Notes: generated by a model not told the origin, from the letters alone. Shown: positions 35,006 through 45,349, counted from the stretch's first letter. The stretch is DNA of 64,000 bases from Streptomyces sp. NBC_00572 (GCF_026341815.1 NZ_JAPENX010000001.1:2852001-2916000), one strand, 5' to 3'. Program-made: numbers and translations.

Positions 35006-35442
35006 TGGCGCAGGGAGAGCGGGACGAGGTGCACGGCGGCGATGCCGACCCGGCTGAAGGGCACCCGGACGATCTCGTACTCCCCGACCGGTTCGTCCAT
35101 CTCGGGGCCATGCCGCAGTGAGGTGTCCATGGAGTCGAGGCGGCAGACGAAGAAGTGCTGGACCTTCACCCCGGAGACCCCGCCGTCGACGATGTGCTCG
35201 ACGGTGTCGACGAAGCAGGGCACCACATCGGTGATCTTGGCGCCGAGCTCCTCGTGCACCTCGCGGTGCAGGGCCTCGACGACGGTGGTGTCGGTGGATT
35301 CCACGCCGCCACCGGGCGTGAGCCAGTAGGGATCCATCCCCGGCTTGGTGCGCTTGATGAGGATGAGATCGTCCCCGTCGAGCAGGATGGCGCGTGCGGT
35401 GCGCTTGATCACGGGCCGTTCGTTCATGGGCCGTTCGTTCAT
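34948..35442 (-). CDS. Nudix hydrolase
   Basis: 164-residue Nudix-family pyrophosphohydrolase. The Nudix box G-x5-E-x7-R-E-U-x-E-E-x-G is complete (GGGVESTDTTVVEALHREVHEELG, shown in two parts at residues 48-58 and 59-71). Residues VKVQHFFVCRLDS continue the fold. The N-terminus begins MNERPMNERPVIKR because of an exact 15-bp duplication (35413-35442), so the second ATG (35427) is an equally possible start. It is convergent with and overlaps the globin gene by 58 bp. Substrate unknown. Confidence 0.87.
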   Translation of the reverse strand: MNERPMNERPVIKRTARAILLDGDDLILIKRTKPGMDPYWLTPGGGVESTDTTVVEALHREVHEELGAKITDVVPCFVDTVEHIVDGGVSGVKVQHFFVCRLDSMDTSLRHGPEMDEPVGEYEIVRVPFSRVGIAAVHLVPLSLRHYLDGNIEGVRAMHAPDLG

Positions 35443-35518
35443 GGGAAGAAAATGGCCCGTCCGAGGTGTCCTGAAACTCGCTGTCCCCGGCGGAAAGTCA
35501 TCAGTGCCCCGTGGAAAC

Positions 35519-36415
35519 TCACCAGTCCCCCGCGGCCCGCAGCAGTTCCTCGTGAGCCCGGGCGATGGGCGCGAGCGCGAGCGTCCCCGTGCGTACGACC
35601 AGAAAGTAGGTCCGCAGCGGAGGGACCGGGGGATCGAGCAGCGCCACGAGCCTGCCCTGCTCCAGGGCCTCCTCGCACAGATAGCGGGGAAGCACGGCGA
35701 GCCCCGCGCCGGAGGCGGCCGATTCCTGCACGGCCCGCAGATCGGGGGCGATGACGGTGGCGGCGACCGCCGGCTTGGTCTCGAAGACGCTCGCCCAGTA
35801 GCGGGCGACGAACGGCAGCGACTCGTGCACCTCGACCACCGGGAGCTGCTCCAGGACCACCGCGCCCTTGCGCAGGAGTACGTCGGGGGAGAGCCGGGTC
35901 GCCCAGCGCGGCGCCGCGACCAGGACGTACTCCTCGTCGCAGAGCGGCGTGGAGACAAGAAGACCGCCCCGGGGCCGGGCGGTGGCGACGGCCAGATCGT
36001 GGTGGCCCGCGGCGAGCCCGTCGAGGATCTCCTCGGTGTTGCCGAGGAACGACGCCCGTACGGCGAGCCCCTGGCCGACCAGCGGGGTGAGGGCGGGCAG
36101 GACGCGGAGCGCGGTGAACTCCGGGGGCCCCGCGACATGGAGGGTACGGACGCCGCTCTCCTCGTCGAGGCCGGTCTCGGCGATCTCCACGAGGGCGTCC
36201 AGATGGGGAGCGGCGCGGTGCGCGAGTTCGTCGCCGATGGTCGTCGGTGTGACCCCGCGGGCCTGTCTGAGGAAGAGGGGACGTCCGAGCTGTCGTTCGA
36301 GCGTCCGGATCTGGCTGGTGACGGCCGGCTGGGAGAGCCCGAGGAGCGCGGCGGCGCGGGTGAAGGAGCCGGCCCGGTGCACCGTGACGAACGTGCGCAG
36401 CAGAGCCAGATCCAT
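35519..36415 (-). CDS. LysR family transcriptional regulator
   Basis: 298-residue LTTR. The N-terminal winged helix-turn-helix is textbook: LALLRTFVTVHRAGSFTRAA with the recognition helix LLGLSQPAVTSQIRTLERQLG (residues 3-45). The rest is the periplasmic-binding-like effector domain (LHVAGPPEFTALRVLPALTPL). ATG at 36413-36415 with GAGGAGG upstream. It is transcribed towards the Nudix gene (76-bp gap), which could be a target or co-transcribed. Effector unknown. Confidence 0.9.
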   Translation of the reverse strand: MDLALLRTFVTVHRAGSFTRAAALLGLSQPAVTSQIRTLERQLGRPLFLRQARGVTPTTIGDELAHRAAPHLDALVEIAETGLDEESGVRTLHVAGPPEFTALRVLPALTPLVGQGLAVRASFLGNTEEILDGLAAGHHDLAVATARPRGGLLVSTPLCDEEYVLVAAPRWATRLSPDVLLRKGAVVLEQLPVVEVHESLPFVARYWASVFETKPAVAATVIAPDLRAVQESAASGAGLAVLPRYLCEEALEQGRLVALLDPPVPPLRTYFLVVRTGTLALAPIARAHEELLRAAGDW

Positions 36416-36573
36416 GTCCGCCTCCTCCCGGCCGTGCGGCCGTTCGACTCAGGCGGCCGGCTGACGGCGCCTCAGGACCGTCCAACTATAAATAAGTCGA
36501 TAGGTCTCTGTCGCTACCGTGATTGGACACTGACGCACAGTCAACTAGCCTTGTTCAGGCGGTCTCCGCGCGT

Positions 36574-36625
36574 GGAACCGAGGCGTTCCGAGCCACGAGG
36601 GGGGAGGCTCGGAGCGCCTCGTTCC
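36574..36625 (-). terminator. Terminator downstream of the PLP-enzyme operon
   Basis: About 20 paired bases (GGAACCGAGGCGTTCCGAGCC with its complement, one bulge and one G-T pair) with an 11-nt loop. It lies about 110 bp past the PLP enzyme stop. The adjoining region (36626-36715) holds short duplicated blocks such as GTGCGCCCGGGACCGTG. Confidence 0.65.
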
Positions 36626-36732
36626 GTGCGCCCGGGACCGTGAAGGCCGTGCGCCCGGGACCGTGCGGCCGATGTCCCGGGACCCGTGAAGCCGATGTCC
36701 CGGGGCCGACGCCGGCCGCGTCCCGGACGTGC

Positions 36733-37866
36733 CTACGCCCCGGCCTCGTCGAGGGCCCGCAGCACATCGGCGATCAGGTCCTCCGGGTCCTCGGCGCCGA
36801 CCGAGAACCGGATGAAGCCCTCCGCGACCGCGTCCCCGCCCCAGCGCCCGCGCCGCTCCGCCGTGGAGCGCACGCCGCCGAAGCTGGTGGCGTCGTCCAC
36901 GAGCCGCAGCTCGTCGAGGAACCGCTCGGCCCGCTTCCGGTCCGCCAGCTCGAAGGAGATCACGGGCCCGAAGCGCCGCATCTGCCGGGCGGCCACCGTG
37001 TGCGAGGGATCGTCGGGCAGCCCCGGGTAGCGCAGCCCGGTCACGTCCGCGCGCCCGGCGAGCGTCTGCGCGAGCGCGAGCGCGGTGGAGCACTGGCGGT
37101 CGATCCGCAGCTGGAGCGTGGCGAGCGAACGGTGGGCGAGCCAGGCCTCCATGGGGCCGGGGATGGCGCCGACGACCTTGCGCCAGCGCCGTACCTCCGC
37201 CGCCCGCTCGGGATCGCGGCAGCTGACATGGCCGAGCAGGATGTCGCCGTGTCCGGTCATGCCCTTGGTGTCGCTGGCGACGGAGAAGTCCGCGCCCAGT
37301 TCGAGCGGCCGCTGGCCGAGCGGGGTGGCGAGGGTGTTGTCGACAGCCACGAGCGCCCCCACGGCATGCGCCTCGCGCACCAGACGCCGGATGTCGCAGA
37401 CGTCGAGCCCGGGGTTCGACGGGGTCTCGATCCACAGCAGCCGGGCCCCTTCGAGGACGGCGAGCTGGCCGTCGGCGGCGGTGGGTGCGGTGCGGACCTC
37501 GATGCCGTACGCCCTCAGCTGCTCGTGGAGCAGCGGCAGGGCCTGGTAGCCGTCGGTGGGCACCACCACGGCGTCGCCCGCCTTCAGCTGGGAGAAGAGG
37601 ACGGCGGAGATCGCGGCCATGCCCGAGGCGAACACCAGCGTCTCGACGCCCTGCTCCCCCGGCGCTTCCAGCTCGCCGATCGCCCGCTCCAGATGGGTCC
37701 AGGTCGGGTTCTCGTCGCGGCCGTACGCGTACCCGCCCGTCGGCTCGCCCGGCAGATGGAAGTGCGCGGCGAATACCGGCCCCGGCAGGGTCGGCTCGTA
37801 CTTGACGGGCTCGGGCAGCCCGGCCCGTACCGCGCGCGTTCCGTCACCGATTTCCATGTCCGTCAC
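36733..37866 (-). CDS. PLP-dependent Cys/Met-metabolism enzyme (cystathionine lyase/synthase type)
   Basis: 377-residue fold-type I PLP enzyme of the cystathionine gamma-synthase/gamma-lyase group. Features are GYAYGRDENPTWTHLERAIGELE, FASGMAAISAVLF, WIETPSNPGLDVCDI and the PLP lysine in ASDTKGMTGHGDILLG. This motif context (SDTKGMTGH, where CGS/CGL usually have S-x-T-K-y-x-x-G-H) points to the actinobacterial cystathionine gamma-lyase-like group. Reaction direction cannot be told. The GTG start 37864-37866 overlaps the ptpA stop (GTGA), so it is translationally coupled. It is the third gene of the operon holin-like/ptpA/PLP enzyme. ATG 37857 is an internal alternative. Confidence 0.85.
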   Translation of the reverse strand: MTDMEIGDGTRAVRAGLPEPVKYEPTLPGPVFAAHFHLPGEPTGGYAYGRDENPTWTHLERAIGELEAPGEQGVETLVFASGMAAISAVLFSQLKAGDAVVVPTDGYQALPLLHEQLRAYGIEVRTAPTAADGQLAVLEGARLLWIETPSNPGLDVCDIRRLVREAHAVGALVAVDNTLATPLGQRPLELGADFSVASDTKGMTGHGDILLGHVSCRDPERAAEVRRWRKVVGAIPGPMEAWLAHRSLATLQLRIDRQCSTALALAQTLAGRADVTGLRYPGLPDDPSHTVAARQMRRFGPVISFELADRKRAERFLDELRLVDDATSFGGVRSTAERRGRWGGDAVAEGFIRFSVGAEDPEDLIADVLRALDEAGA

Positions 37867-38363
37867 AGTGTCCGGTCCTCCAGTTCCAGGCGAACGGCCG
37901 CGAGCAGTCCTCCGCTCGCGGCCTCCACCATCTCAAGGCACTCCTCGTAGTCCGCACGGCCCCCGGAGTACGGGTCGGGGACGTCGAGCGCGTTCCCGGC
38001 GGCCGGGTCGTAGGAGCGCAGCAGTCGTGTCCGCGCCGCCTCCTCGGGCGTGCGGGCGAGCCGGTGGAGCTCCCGCAGGTGCCCTTCGTCCAGCGCGATC
38101 ACCAGGTCGACGGCCGGGAACCAGGAGGCCCGGAACTGACGGGCGGTGTGCGCCGAGGTGTAGCCGTGCTCCTCCAGTACGGAGACGGTGCGCGGGTTGG
38201 CGGCCTCGCCCTCGCGCCAGACTCCGGTGCCGGCGCTCTCGACCACCACGAGCCCGCCGAGGCCGGCCTCCTCCACATGTCTGCGGAAGACGTGCTCGGC
38301 CATCGGCGAGCGGCAGGTGTTGCCGGTGCAGACGAAACAGACGCGGTAGGTCACGGGCGGCAC
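37863..38363 (-). CDS. ptpA: Low-molecular-weight protein-tyrosine phosphatase
   Basis: 166-residue LMW-PTP that dephosphorylates phosphotyrosine on proteins. The phosphate-binding loop C-x5-R is CTGNTCRS (residues 12-19). The DP-loop with the general acid Asp is DVPDPYSGG (near residue 128). This corresponds to PtpA of S. coelicolor, which affects antibiotic production. GTG start at 38361-38363 directly follows the stop of the upstream gene (TGA-GTG), showing coupling. Sits between the holin-like membrane gene and the PLP enzyme. Confidence 0.92.
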   Translation of the reverse strand: MPPVTYRVCFVCTGNTCRSPMAEHVFRRHVEEAGLGGLVVVESAGTGVWREGEAANPRTVSVLEEHGYTSAHTARQFRASWFPAVDLVIALDEGHLRELHRLARTPEEAARTRLLRSYDPAAGNALDVPDPYSGGRADYEECLEMVEAASGGLLAAVRLELEDRTL

Positions 38364-38741
38364 TCAGTCGCCGTCGGGGAGCACGACGTTCAGCGCCCAC
38401 GAGACGACGGAGATGATCAGACCGCCCAGAACGGCGGTCCAGAAGCCCTCCACGTGGAAGCTGAGGTTGAACTGCTCCGCCAGCCAGGAGGTGAGGAGCA
38501 GCATCAGGGCGTTGATCACGAGGGTGATCAGGCCGAGCGTCAGAATGAAGAGCGGAAGTGTAAGGAGCTTGACGACCGGCTTGACCAAGACGTTCACGAG
38601 CCCGAAGACCAGGGCCACGAGAATGAGGGTCAGGGCCTTCTTGCCGGTGCTTTCACCGGTCAGGGTGATGTCCTGGAGCAGCCAGATGGCGACTCCGAGG
38701 GCGCCCGCATTCGCGAGCGTCTTGACTACGAAATTCATCAT
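38364..38741 (-). CDS. Phage-holin-type (PF04020-like) membrane protein
   Basis: 125 residues, four hydrophobic segments (TLANAGALGVAIWLL, LTLILVALVFGLVNVLVKP, LFILTLGLITLVINALMLLL, FWTAVLGGLIISVVSWALN). This matches the four-TM family annotated as phage holin 4, found in many non-phage actinobacterial chromosomes; no lysis role is implied. ATG at 38739-38741; a second ATG follows at once (38736), and one at 38760 is possible. It is first in the operon with ptpA and is divergent from a cupin gene. Confidence 0.78.
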   Translation of the reverse strand: MMNFVVKTLANAGALGVAIWLLQDITLTGESTGKKALTLILVALVFGLVNVLVKPVVKLLTLPLFILTLGLITLVINALMLLLTSWLAEQFNLSFHVEGFWTAVLGGLIISVVSWALNVVLPDGD

Positions 38742-38792
38742 GTGTCTGATCGTGGCAGACATGATCGGGCCAACGGCAGGGGCTGACAGGCA

Positions 38793-39110
38793 ATGAAGGC
38801 ATTCCGACTGGATGAACTGGAGGCGGAACGTGCCGCGAACAAGGGCGCGTACCTTCAGTTCCTGCGGGAGCGGAACATGTCGGTCGGTCTGTACGCGCTG
38901 GACGCCGGGGAGCTCGATCCGCAGCAGCCGCACCGCCAGGACGAGGTGTACTTCGTGGTGAGCGGCCGGGCGGCGATCACGGTCGGGGCGGAGACGACCC
39001 AGGTGGCGCGCGGCAGCGTCGTCTATGTGCCGGCCGGGGTGGAGCACAAGTTCCACCACATCAGCGAGGACCTGCGGGTGATGGTGGTCTTCTCCCCGCC
39101 GGAGAGCTGA
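38793..39110 (+). CDS. Single-domain cupin protein
   Basis: 105-residue cupin. Motif 1 is QPHRQDEVYFVVSGRAAITVGAE (metal-binding His with the Glu of the cupin signature), and motif 2 is VYVPAGVEHKFHHISEDLRVMVVF. The histidine/glutamate set suggests a bound metal, but the reaction is unknown. ATG at 38793 with no strong site upstream (GACAGGCA). It is divergent from the holin-like operon. Confidence 0.82.
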   Translation: MKAFRLDELEAERAANKGAYLQFLRERNMSVGLYALDAGELDPQQPHRQDEVYFVVSGRAAITVGAETTQVARGSVVYVPAGVEHKFHHISEDLRVMVVFSPPES

Positions 39111-39151
39111 GGGCCGGGGAGCCGGACGGCGAGACCCCTGGGGCAGGCCCC

Positions 39152-39209
39152 GAGACCCGGGCTCCGGCCCTGACGAGACCCGGGCTCCGACTCCCGGACC
39201 CGGGCTCCG
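39152..39209. repeat. Interspersed short repeat, three copies of about 15 bp
   Basis: GAGACCCGGGCTCCG at 39152-39166 and 39175-39189, and GGACCCGGGCTCCG at 39196-39209. Within the 270-bp gap after the cupin gene, which also has a possible hairpin CGGGGGCC/GGCCCCCG at 39281-39300. Confidence 0.7.
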
Positions 39210-39380
39210 ACCCCGAGACGCGGGGTCCCGGATCGAGGGTCGGGCGGCCCGAAGCCCCTAGGGGTCGGATCAGGGGAGAGCGGGGGCCGCAGGGCCCCCG
39301 TGGGCCTCTCCCGGCCCCTAGCCTTGGAGGTGTTCGGCGCGGAGTGCGCGGAACAGTCTTCGAGAGCGAGGGAGTGGACC

Positions 39381-39599
39381 ATGGCCGTACAGGAGATTCT
39401 CGCGGGGATGCCCTGGTGGGTGAAGTGGGTGGCCATACCCGCGCTTGCCCTGATCGTCTTCGGCGGACTGATCACCAGCGTCCTGGCCTTCGTGGTCGGA
39501 GTGCTCTTCAAGGTGCTGCTCTTCGTGGCCCTCGTCGCCGGACTGATCTACGTCGTACGGAAGTTCAGCTCCTCCGACCGGTCGCGCGAGGAGTGGTAG
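39381..39599 (+). CDS. Small DUF5326-like membrane protein
   Basis: 72 residues. MPWWVKWVAIPALALIVFGGLI begins the first membrane helix and FVVGVLFKVLLFVALVAGLIYVV the second, then a charged C-terminus (KFSSSDRSREEW). I recognise the MPWWVKW opening from the streptomycete DUF5326 family; function is unknown. ATG at 39381 with GAGGGAG upstream. It stands alone, with ssgR 240 bp downstream. Confidence 0.75.
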   Translation: MAVQEILAGMPWWVKWVAIPALALIVFGGLITSVLAFVVGVLFKVLLFVALVAGLIYVVRKFSSSDRSREEW

Positions 39600-39836
39600 C
39601 ACAAGCTACCGATCGGTATGGAGCCGACGGAGGGTATTAGCCCGCCCGGGGGAACGCGCTGGTCGAATCAGGGCGTGGCCCCGGGGGCTGCCACTAGAGT
39701 GGAATCCCTCCGCCGCGTTGGGGACTACAGGTGTAGACCTCCGTTCTGACCAGCGGTTTCCCAGGCCCGGCGGGCGCGCGGGGGCGGCCCCCGCGGGCGG
39801 ATGCAATGCGTCCGTCGTCACGCCTGGGGGTGACCT

Positions 39837-40607
39837 TTGGCCACGGCTACGCAGACGGCTGCGCCTACCCTGATCGGCTCGGTGCAGCGAGCGCTGAGAC
39901 TTCTGGAGGCCGTGTCCTCCCATGCGGAAGGCGCCCCGGCCAAACAGCTCGCCCGTGAGACGGGCCTTCCGCTACCCACCACGTACCACCTGCTCCGCAC
40001 CCTGACGCACGAGGGCTATCTGGTCCGCGAGAAGGGTGTGTTCGTCCTGGGCGACGCCGCGGTCCGACTGGCCGGCGGTGGAGATGTGCAGAATCGTCGC
40101 ATCAAGATCGAAGACTCCCTTGCCCGTTGGCGGGACGAGATCGGTGTGCCCGTCTACTTCGCCCTCTATCGCGAGGGGGAGATCGAGCTCGTCGCTGTCG
40201 CCGACACCCCTTCCGCCCCCGCAGTGGAGGAATGGGCCGACTTTCGCGAGACCGCACACGCCCACGCGATCGGGCAGTGTCTGCTGAGTCAACTCGATCT
40301 GAAATCTCGTCAAGACCACCTTGACCGCCACCCGGTGGAAGCCATCACTCCGTACACGGTGCGTAACCAACGCCTGCTTTTGGAGCGTTTGGGCGGTTTG
40401 GGGCGAATGGAGCCCCTGGTAGAGCGTCAGGAATATGCGCTCGGCACTGTCTGTGCCGCAATCCCCATCACCGCGGGCTCCGCGGCGGCCGCAATGGCCA
40501 TTTCCCTCCCCCTTCACCAGGAAGAACGGTTGCTCCCAGCAGTCGAGCGGCTACGCACGGAGATCGGGAGGCTCTTCAGTTCACTCGCGTTCTCTATCAG
40601 TATCTGA
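39837..40607 (+). CDS. ssgR: IclR family regulator SsgR
   Basis: 256-residue IclR-type regulator. The N-terminal winged helix reads TLIGSVQRALRLLEAVSSHAEGAPAKQLARETGLPLPTTYHLLRTL (shown in parts across residues 11-56), and the C-terminal effector domain contains VYFALYREGEIELVAVADT. TTG start at 39837 with GGGGGTGACC upstream. It lies directly upstream of ssgA in the same direction; in S. coelicolor SsgR activates ssgA independently of the whi genes. The unusual TTG start and the tight synteny make this assignment strong. Confidence 0.93.
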   Translation: MATATQTAAPTLIGSVQRALRLLEAVSSHAEGAPAKQLARETGLPLPTTYHLLRTLTHEGYLVREKGVFVLGDAAVRLAGGGDVQNRRIKIEDSLARWRDEIGVPVYFALYREGEIELVAVADTPSAPAVEEWADFRETAHAHAIGQCLLSQLDLKSRQDHLDRHPVEAITPYTVRNQRLLLERLGGLGRMEPLVERQEYALGTVCAAIPITAGSAAAAMAISLPLHQEERLLPAVERLRTEIGRLFSSLAFSISI

Positions 40608-40745
40608 AAAATCACTCCTTGTGATCTGCTAGTGCTTACAGCACGATTGCGTCAAGAGGGCCACGGGGGATCATTCCTGGCCGTTTCGGTCACAGCTTTC
40701 AGCAGCTGTGTTTACACAACTGCTTCATCTACTGCGGGGTACATG

Positions 40746-41189
40746 ATGCGAGAGTCCGTTCAGGCCGAGGTCCTGATGAGCTTCCTCGTCTCCGAGGAGC
40801 TCTCCTTCAAGATCCCGGTAGAACTGCGATATGAGACCCGGGATCCCTACGCGGTGCGGATGACCTTCCACCTCCCCGGAGACGCGCCTGTGACCTGGGC
40901 GTTCGGCAGGGAGCTGCTGCTCGACGGGATCAACCGGCCGAGTGGGGACGGTGATGTGCACATCGCCCCGACGGAGCCCGAGGGACTCTCGGACGTCTCC
41001 ATCCGACTCCAGGTCGGCGGTGACCGCGCCCTGTTCCGGGCCAGCGCACCGCCGCTGGTCGCCTTCCTCGACCGTACGGACAAGCTCGTTCCACTCGGTC
41101 AGGAACGGACACTCGGCGACTTCGAGGACAACCTGGAAGCCGCATTGGGCAAGATCCTGGCCGAGGAGAACGCCGGACCGGCGGCCTGA
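40746..41189 (+). CDS. ssgA: SsgA, sporulation-specific cell division activator
   Basis: 147-residue SsgA-like protein (SALP), unique to morphologically complex actinomycetes; it controls septum placement and sporulation. Sequence features are MSFLVSEELSFKIPVELRYE and RMTFHLPGDAPVTWAFGREL, then DRTDKLVPLGQERTLGDF. The start could be the ATG at 40746 (MRESVQAEVLMSF) or at 40776 (MSFLVSEELS); a GAGG site precedes the second. Transcription probably starts in the 138-bp gap after ssgR. Confidence 0.93.
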   Translation: MRESVQAEVLMSFLVSEELSFKIPVELRYETRDPYAVRMTFHLPGDAPVTWAFGRELLLDGINRPSGDGDVHIAPTEPEGLSDVSIRLQVGGDRALFRASAPPLVAFLDRTDKLVPLGQERTLGDFEDNLEAALGKILAEENAGPAA

Positions 41190-41198
41190 GCCGGGACG

Positions 41199-42608
41199 TC
41201 ACTTCGCGCGACGGCGCCGTCCGCCGCGTGCGGCCGCGGGCTTTCGGCCGCCCGTCGCCGCCAGGCCCCCGGCCTCCGTACGGTCGGCGGAGACCACCAG
41301 GGCCGCGAGCGCCGTGGTGAGCGGCACGGAGGCGACCAGACCGATCGACCCGACGAGCGTCCGGACGATCTCCACGGCGACCAGCTCGCTGTTGGCCACC
41401 GTCCCCATGCTGCTCTGCGCGATGGAGAAGAGCAGCAGCAGCGGGAGGGCGGCACCCGCGTAGGCGAGCACCAGTGTGTTCACGACCGAGGCGATGTGGT
41501 CGCGGCCGATCCGGATCCCGGCCCGGTACAGCGCGCGCGGCCCCATGCCCGGGTCGGCCTGGTGCAGCTCCCAGACCGCCGACGTCTGGGTGACCGTGAC
41601 GTCGTCGAGCACGCCGAGCGAACCGATGATCACCCCGGCCAGGAGCAGGCCGGACATGTCGATGTTCGGGTACAGGCCGTGGATCAGGCCGGTGTTGTCG
41701 TCGGTGTTGCCGCTCAGCGAGGCCCAGCCGATGAACACCGAGCCGAGGAGACCGATCAGCAGCAGGGAGATCAGTGTCCCGAGCACCGCGACCGAGGTGC
41801 GGGCCGAGAGACCGTGGCACATGTACAGCGCGATCAGCATGATGGCGCTCGATCCGACCACCGCCACGACCAGCGGATTCGACCCGTCGAGGATCGCAGG
41901 CAGGATGAAGAACGTCAGGATCAGGAAGCTCACGACGAGCGCGACGAGTGCCATCACGCCCTTCATCCGGCCGACGACCACGACCGCGATGGCGAAGATC
42001 CCGGCGAGCACCGCCATCGGGAGCTTCCGGTTCACATCGGTGACCGAGTACTGCAGATCGCGCGGGGCGTCGGGCGCGTACGCCACCACTACGCCCTGTC
42101 CCTCGTGCAGTTGGCGCGGTGCGTCCGGCTGCACGATCTCGGTGAACGTACGCCCCTTCTCCGGACCGCTGGTGACTTCGATCGTCGCCTTCTCGCACTC
42201 CCCCTGCTGCGCGTTGACCGCCTCGCGCCCCTGCGGGGTCGAGGTGTCACCGGTCGGCGGGACCTGCCCCGCGTTCACCGAAGCGCAGTCGACCTGCTCG
42301 ACGGCGACGACCTTGCCCTGCTCGGTCTGCCGGTCGAAGCCCACGCCGGTGCGCTCGTGCGCCGGAGCGCCACCGGGCCACAGGACCACGAGCCCGACCA
42401 CGACCGCCGTGGCGAAGGGGATCAGGATCGCGGCGATGACCCTGCGCAGATGCCGGGAGACCGGGGTGGCGGGCCCGTGGTTGTGGCTGTGCCCGTGGGA
42501 TCCGTGTGCTTGACCGTGCCCGTGGGATCCGTGTTCCTGAGCGTGCTGGTGAGGGCCATGATCCTGGTCGGGGGAGTGCGGCTCGGGAGTCTGTTGGGGG
42601 GAAGTCAC
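41199..42608 (-). CDS. YibE/F-like membrane protein with His-rich N-terminus
   Basis: 469-residue integral membrane protein. The cytoplasmic N-terminus has a histidine/glycine-rich stretch (HGSHGHGQAHGSHGHSHNHG, residues 30-50), a likely metal-binding segment. A first membrane helix precedes an extracytoplasmic domain (TEQGKVVAVEQVDCASVN onwards), followed by six to eight helices including MCHGLSARTSVAVLGTL and VLDDVTVTQTSAVWELH, the YibE/F signature. GTG at 42606-42608; upstream is the TPP riboswitch of the divergent thiC. Function unknown; export or metal handling is speculation. Confidence 0.8.
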   Translation of the reverse strand: MTSPQQTPEPHSPDQDHGPHQHAQEHGSHGHGQAHGSHGHSHNHGPATPVSRHLRRVIAAILIPFATAVVVGLVVLWPGGAPAHERTGVGFDRQTEQGKVVAVEQVDCASVNAGQVPPTGDTSTPQGREAVNAQQGECEKATIEVTSGPEKGRTFTEIVQPDAPRQLHEGQGVVVAYAPDAPRDLQYSVTDVNRKLPMAVLAGIFAIAVVVVGRMKGVMALVALVVSFLILTFFILPAILDGSNPLVVAVVGSSAIMLIALYMCHGLSARTSVAVLGTLISLLLIGLLGSVFIGWASLSGNTDDNTGLIHGLYPNIDMSGLLLAGVIIGSLGVLDDVTVTQTSAVWELHQADPGMGPRALYRAGIRIGRDHIASVVNTLVLAYAGAALPLLLLFSIAQSSMGTVANSELVAVEIVRTLVGSIGLVASVPLTTALAALVVSADRTEAGGLAATGGRKPAAARGGRRRRAK

Positions 42609-42686
42609 CGACCGATCATCGCAAGAACGGTGGGGGCCCACTGTTCAGCACGCCAGGGAGGACGCTAGCGTGGTGGCACCTTTGCA

Positions 42687-44613
<1,927 letters not shown>

Positions 44614-44667
44614 CCACCTCTGGCGGACTGACCCCCGCCGGTGGACCGACCACCTCCAGCGCTTGAG

Positions 44668-44700
44668 CCGGCCCGCGACCCCGGGGGAGTCGCGGGCCGG
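44668..44700. terminator. Terminator between convergent thiC and membrane-protein gene
   Basis: 12-bp perfect stem CCGGCCCGCGAC with a 9-nt loop, 55 bp past the thiC stop and 8 bp before the stop of the next gene. Confidence 0.85.
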
Positions 44701-44707
44701 TGGTGTC

Positions 44708-45349
44708 TCAGGGGCCCGGTGGGCCGGTGGCGGCGAGGACGTCGCGGAGGAACGGCAGGATGCCGCGCTCCAGCAGCGCGCGACGCCATGCCTCCCGCGC
44801 CAGTGACAGCTCGTCGTCGGGTGCCGCGGCGGGCGGTCCGCCCGCGCTGACTTCGGCCGGGCTGTTGCGCAGGGCCGTCACCAGGAGTCCCGCGGCGGCG
44901 CCGAGCAGTCCGGCGGCGGCGACGGCGCCGAAGACCAGACCTGCCGTGAGGAGGGTCGCCCCGAACACCGCGGTGGGGGCGAGGGCGTGCAGGACCGCGC
45001 CGACCAGCAGGAAGATGACGGCGGCCGCGCCCGCGAGGACGGGCACCATGACGGTGAAGATCGCGACGACGCCCGGGCCGGGGCCGGAGCGGTCCGGGGA
45101 CGCAGGTGCCCGGGTCCCGAGGGCCGCGCGGTTCTGCTCGCGCACCTTCACGAAGTGGTCGTACTCGCTCGCCGCCGCGCTGGTGACCAGAGTCGTCGCG
45201 TTCAGGGTCAGGGAGCGTAGTTGGGCGAGTGTGAGCCGGGTCCCGGCCCCGGCGAGATCCGGACGTGCGTGGGCGGTGCTCAGTGCGTCGTCGAGGACCC
45301 GCTCGTACTCGGCGCGGTCCTCGGTCAGCAGGTGCGGAGCCACGTTCAT
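44708..45349 (-). CDS. Membrane protein of unknown function
   Basis: 213 residues. A soluble N-terminal half with charged helices (AEYERVLDDALSTAHARPDL) is followed by three hydrophobic segments: VVAIFTVMVPVLAGAAAVIFLLVG, ALHALAPTAVFGATLL and VFGAVAAAGLLGAAAGLLVTAL. It ends in REAWRRALLERGILPFLRDVL. This domain order is typical of small streptomycete membrane proteins of unknown role. ATG 45347-45349 with GGGGG five bases upstream is preferred to ATG 45353. It is convergent with thiC. Confidence 0.65.
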   Translation of the reverse strand: MNVAPHLLTEDRAEYERVLDDALSTAHARPDLAGAGTRLTLAQLRSLTLNATTLVTSAAASEYDHFVKVREQNRAALGTRAPASPDRSGPGPGVVAIFTVMVPVLAGAAAVIFLLVGAVLHALAPTAVFGATLLTAGLVFGAVAAAGLLGAAAGLLVTALRNSPAEVSAGGPPAAAPDDELSLAREAWRRALLERGILPFLRDVLAATGPPGP

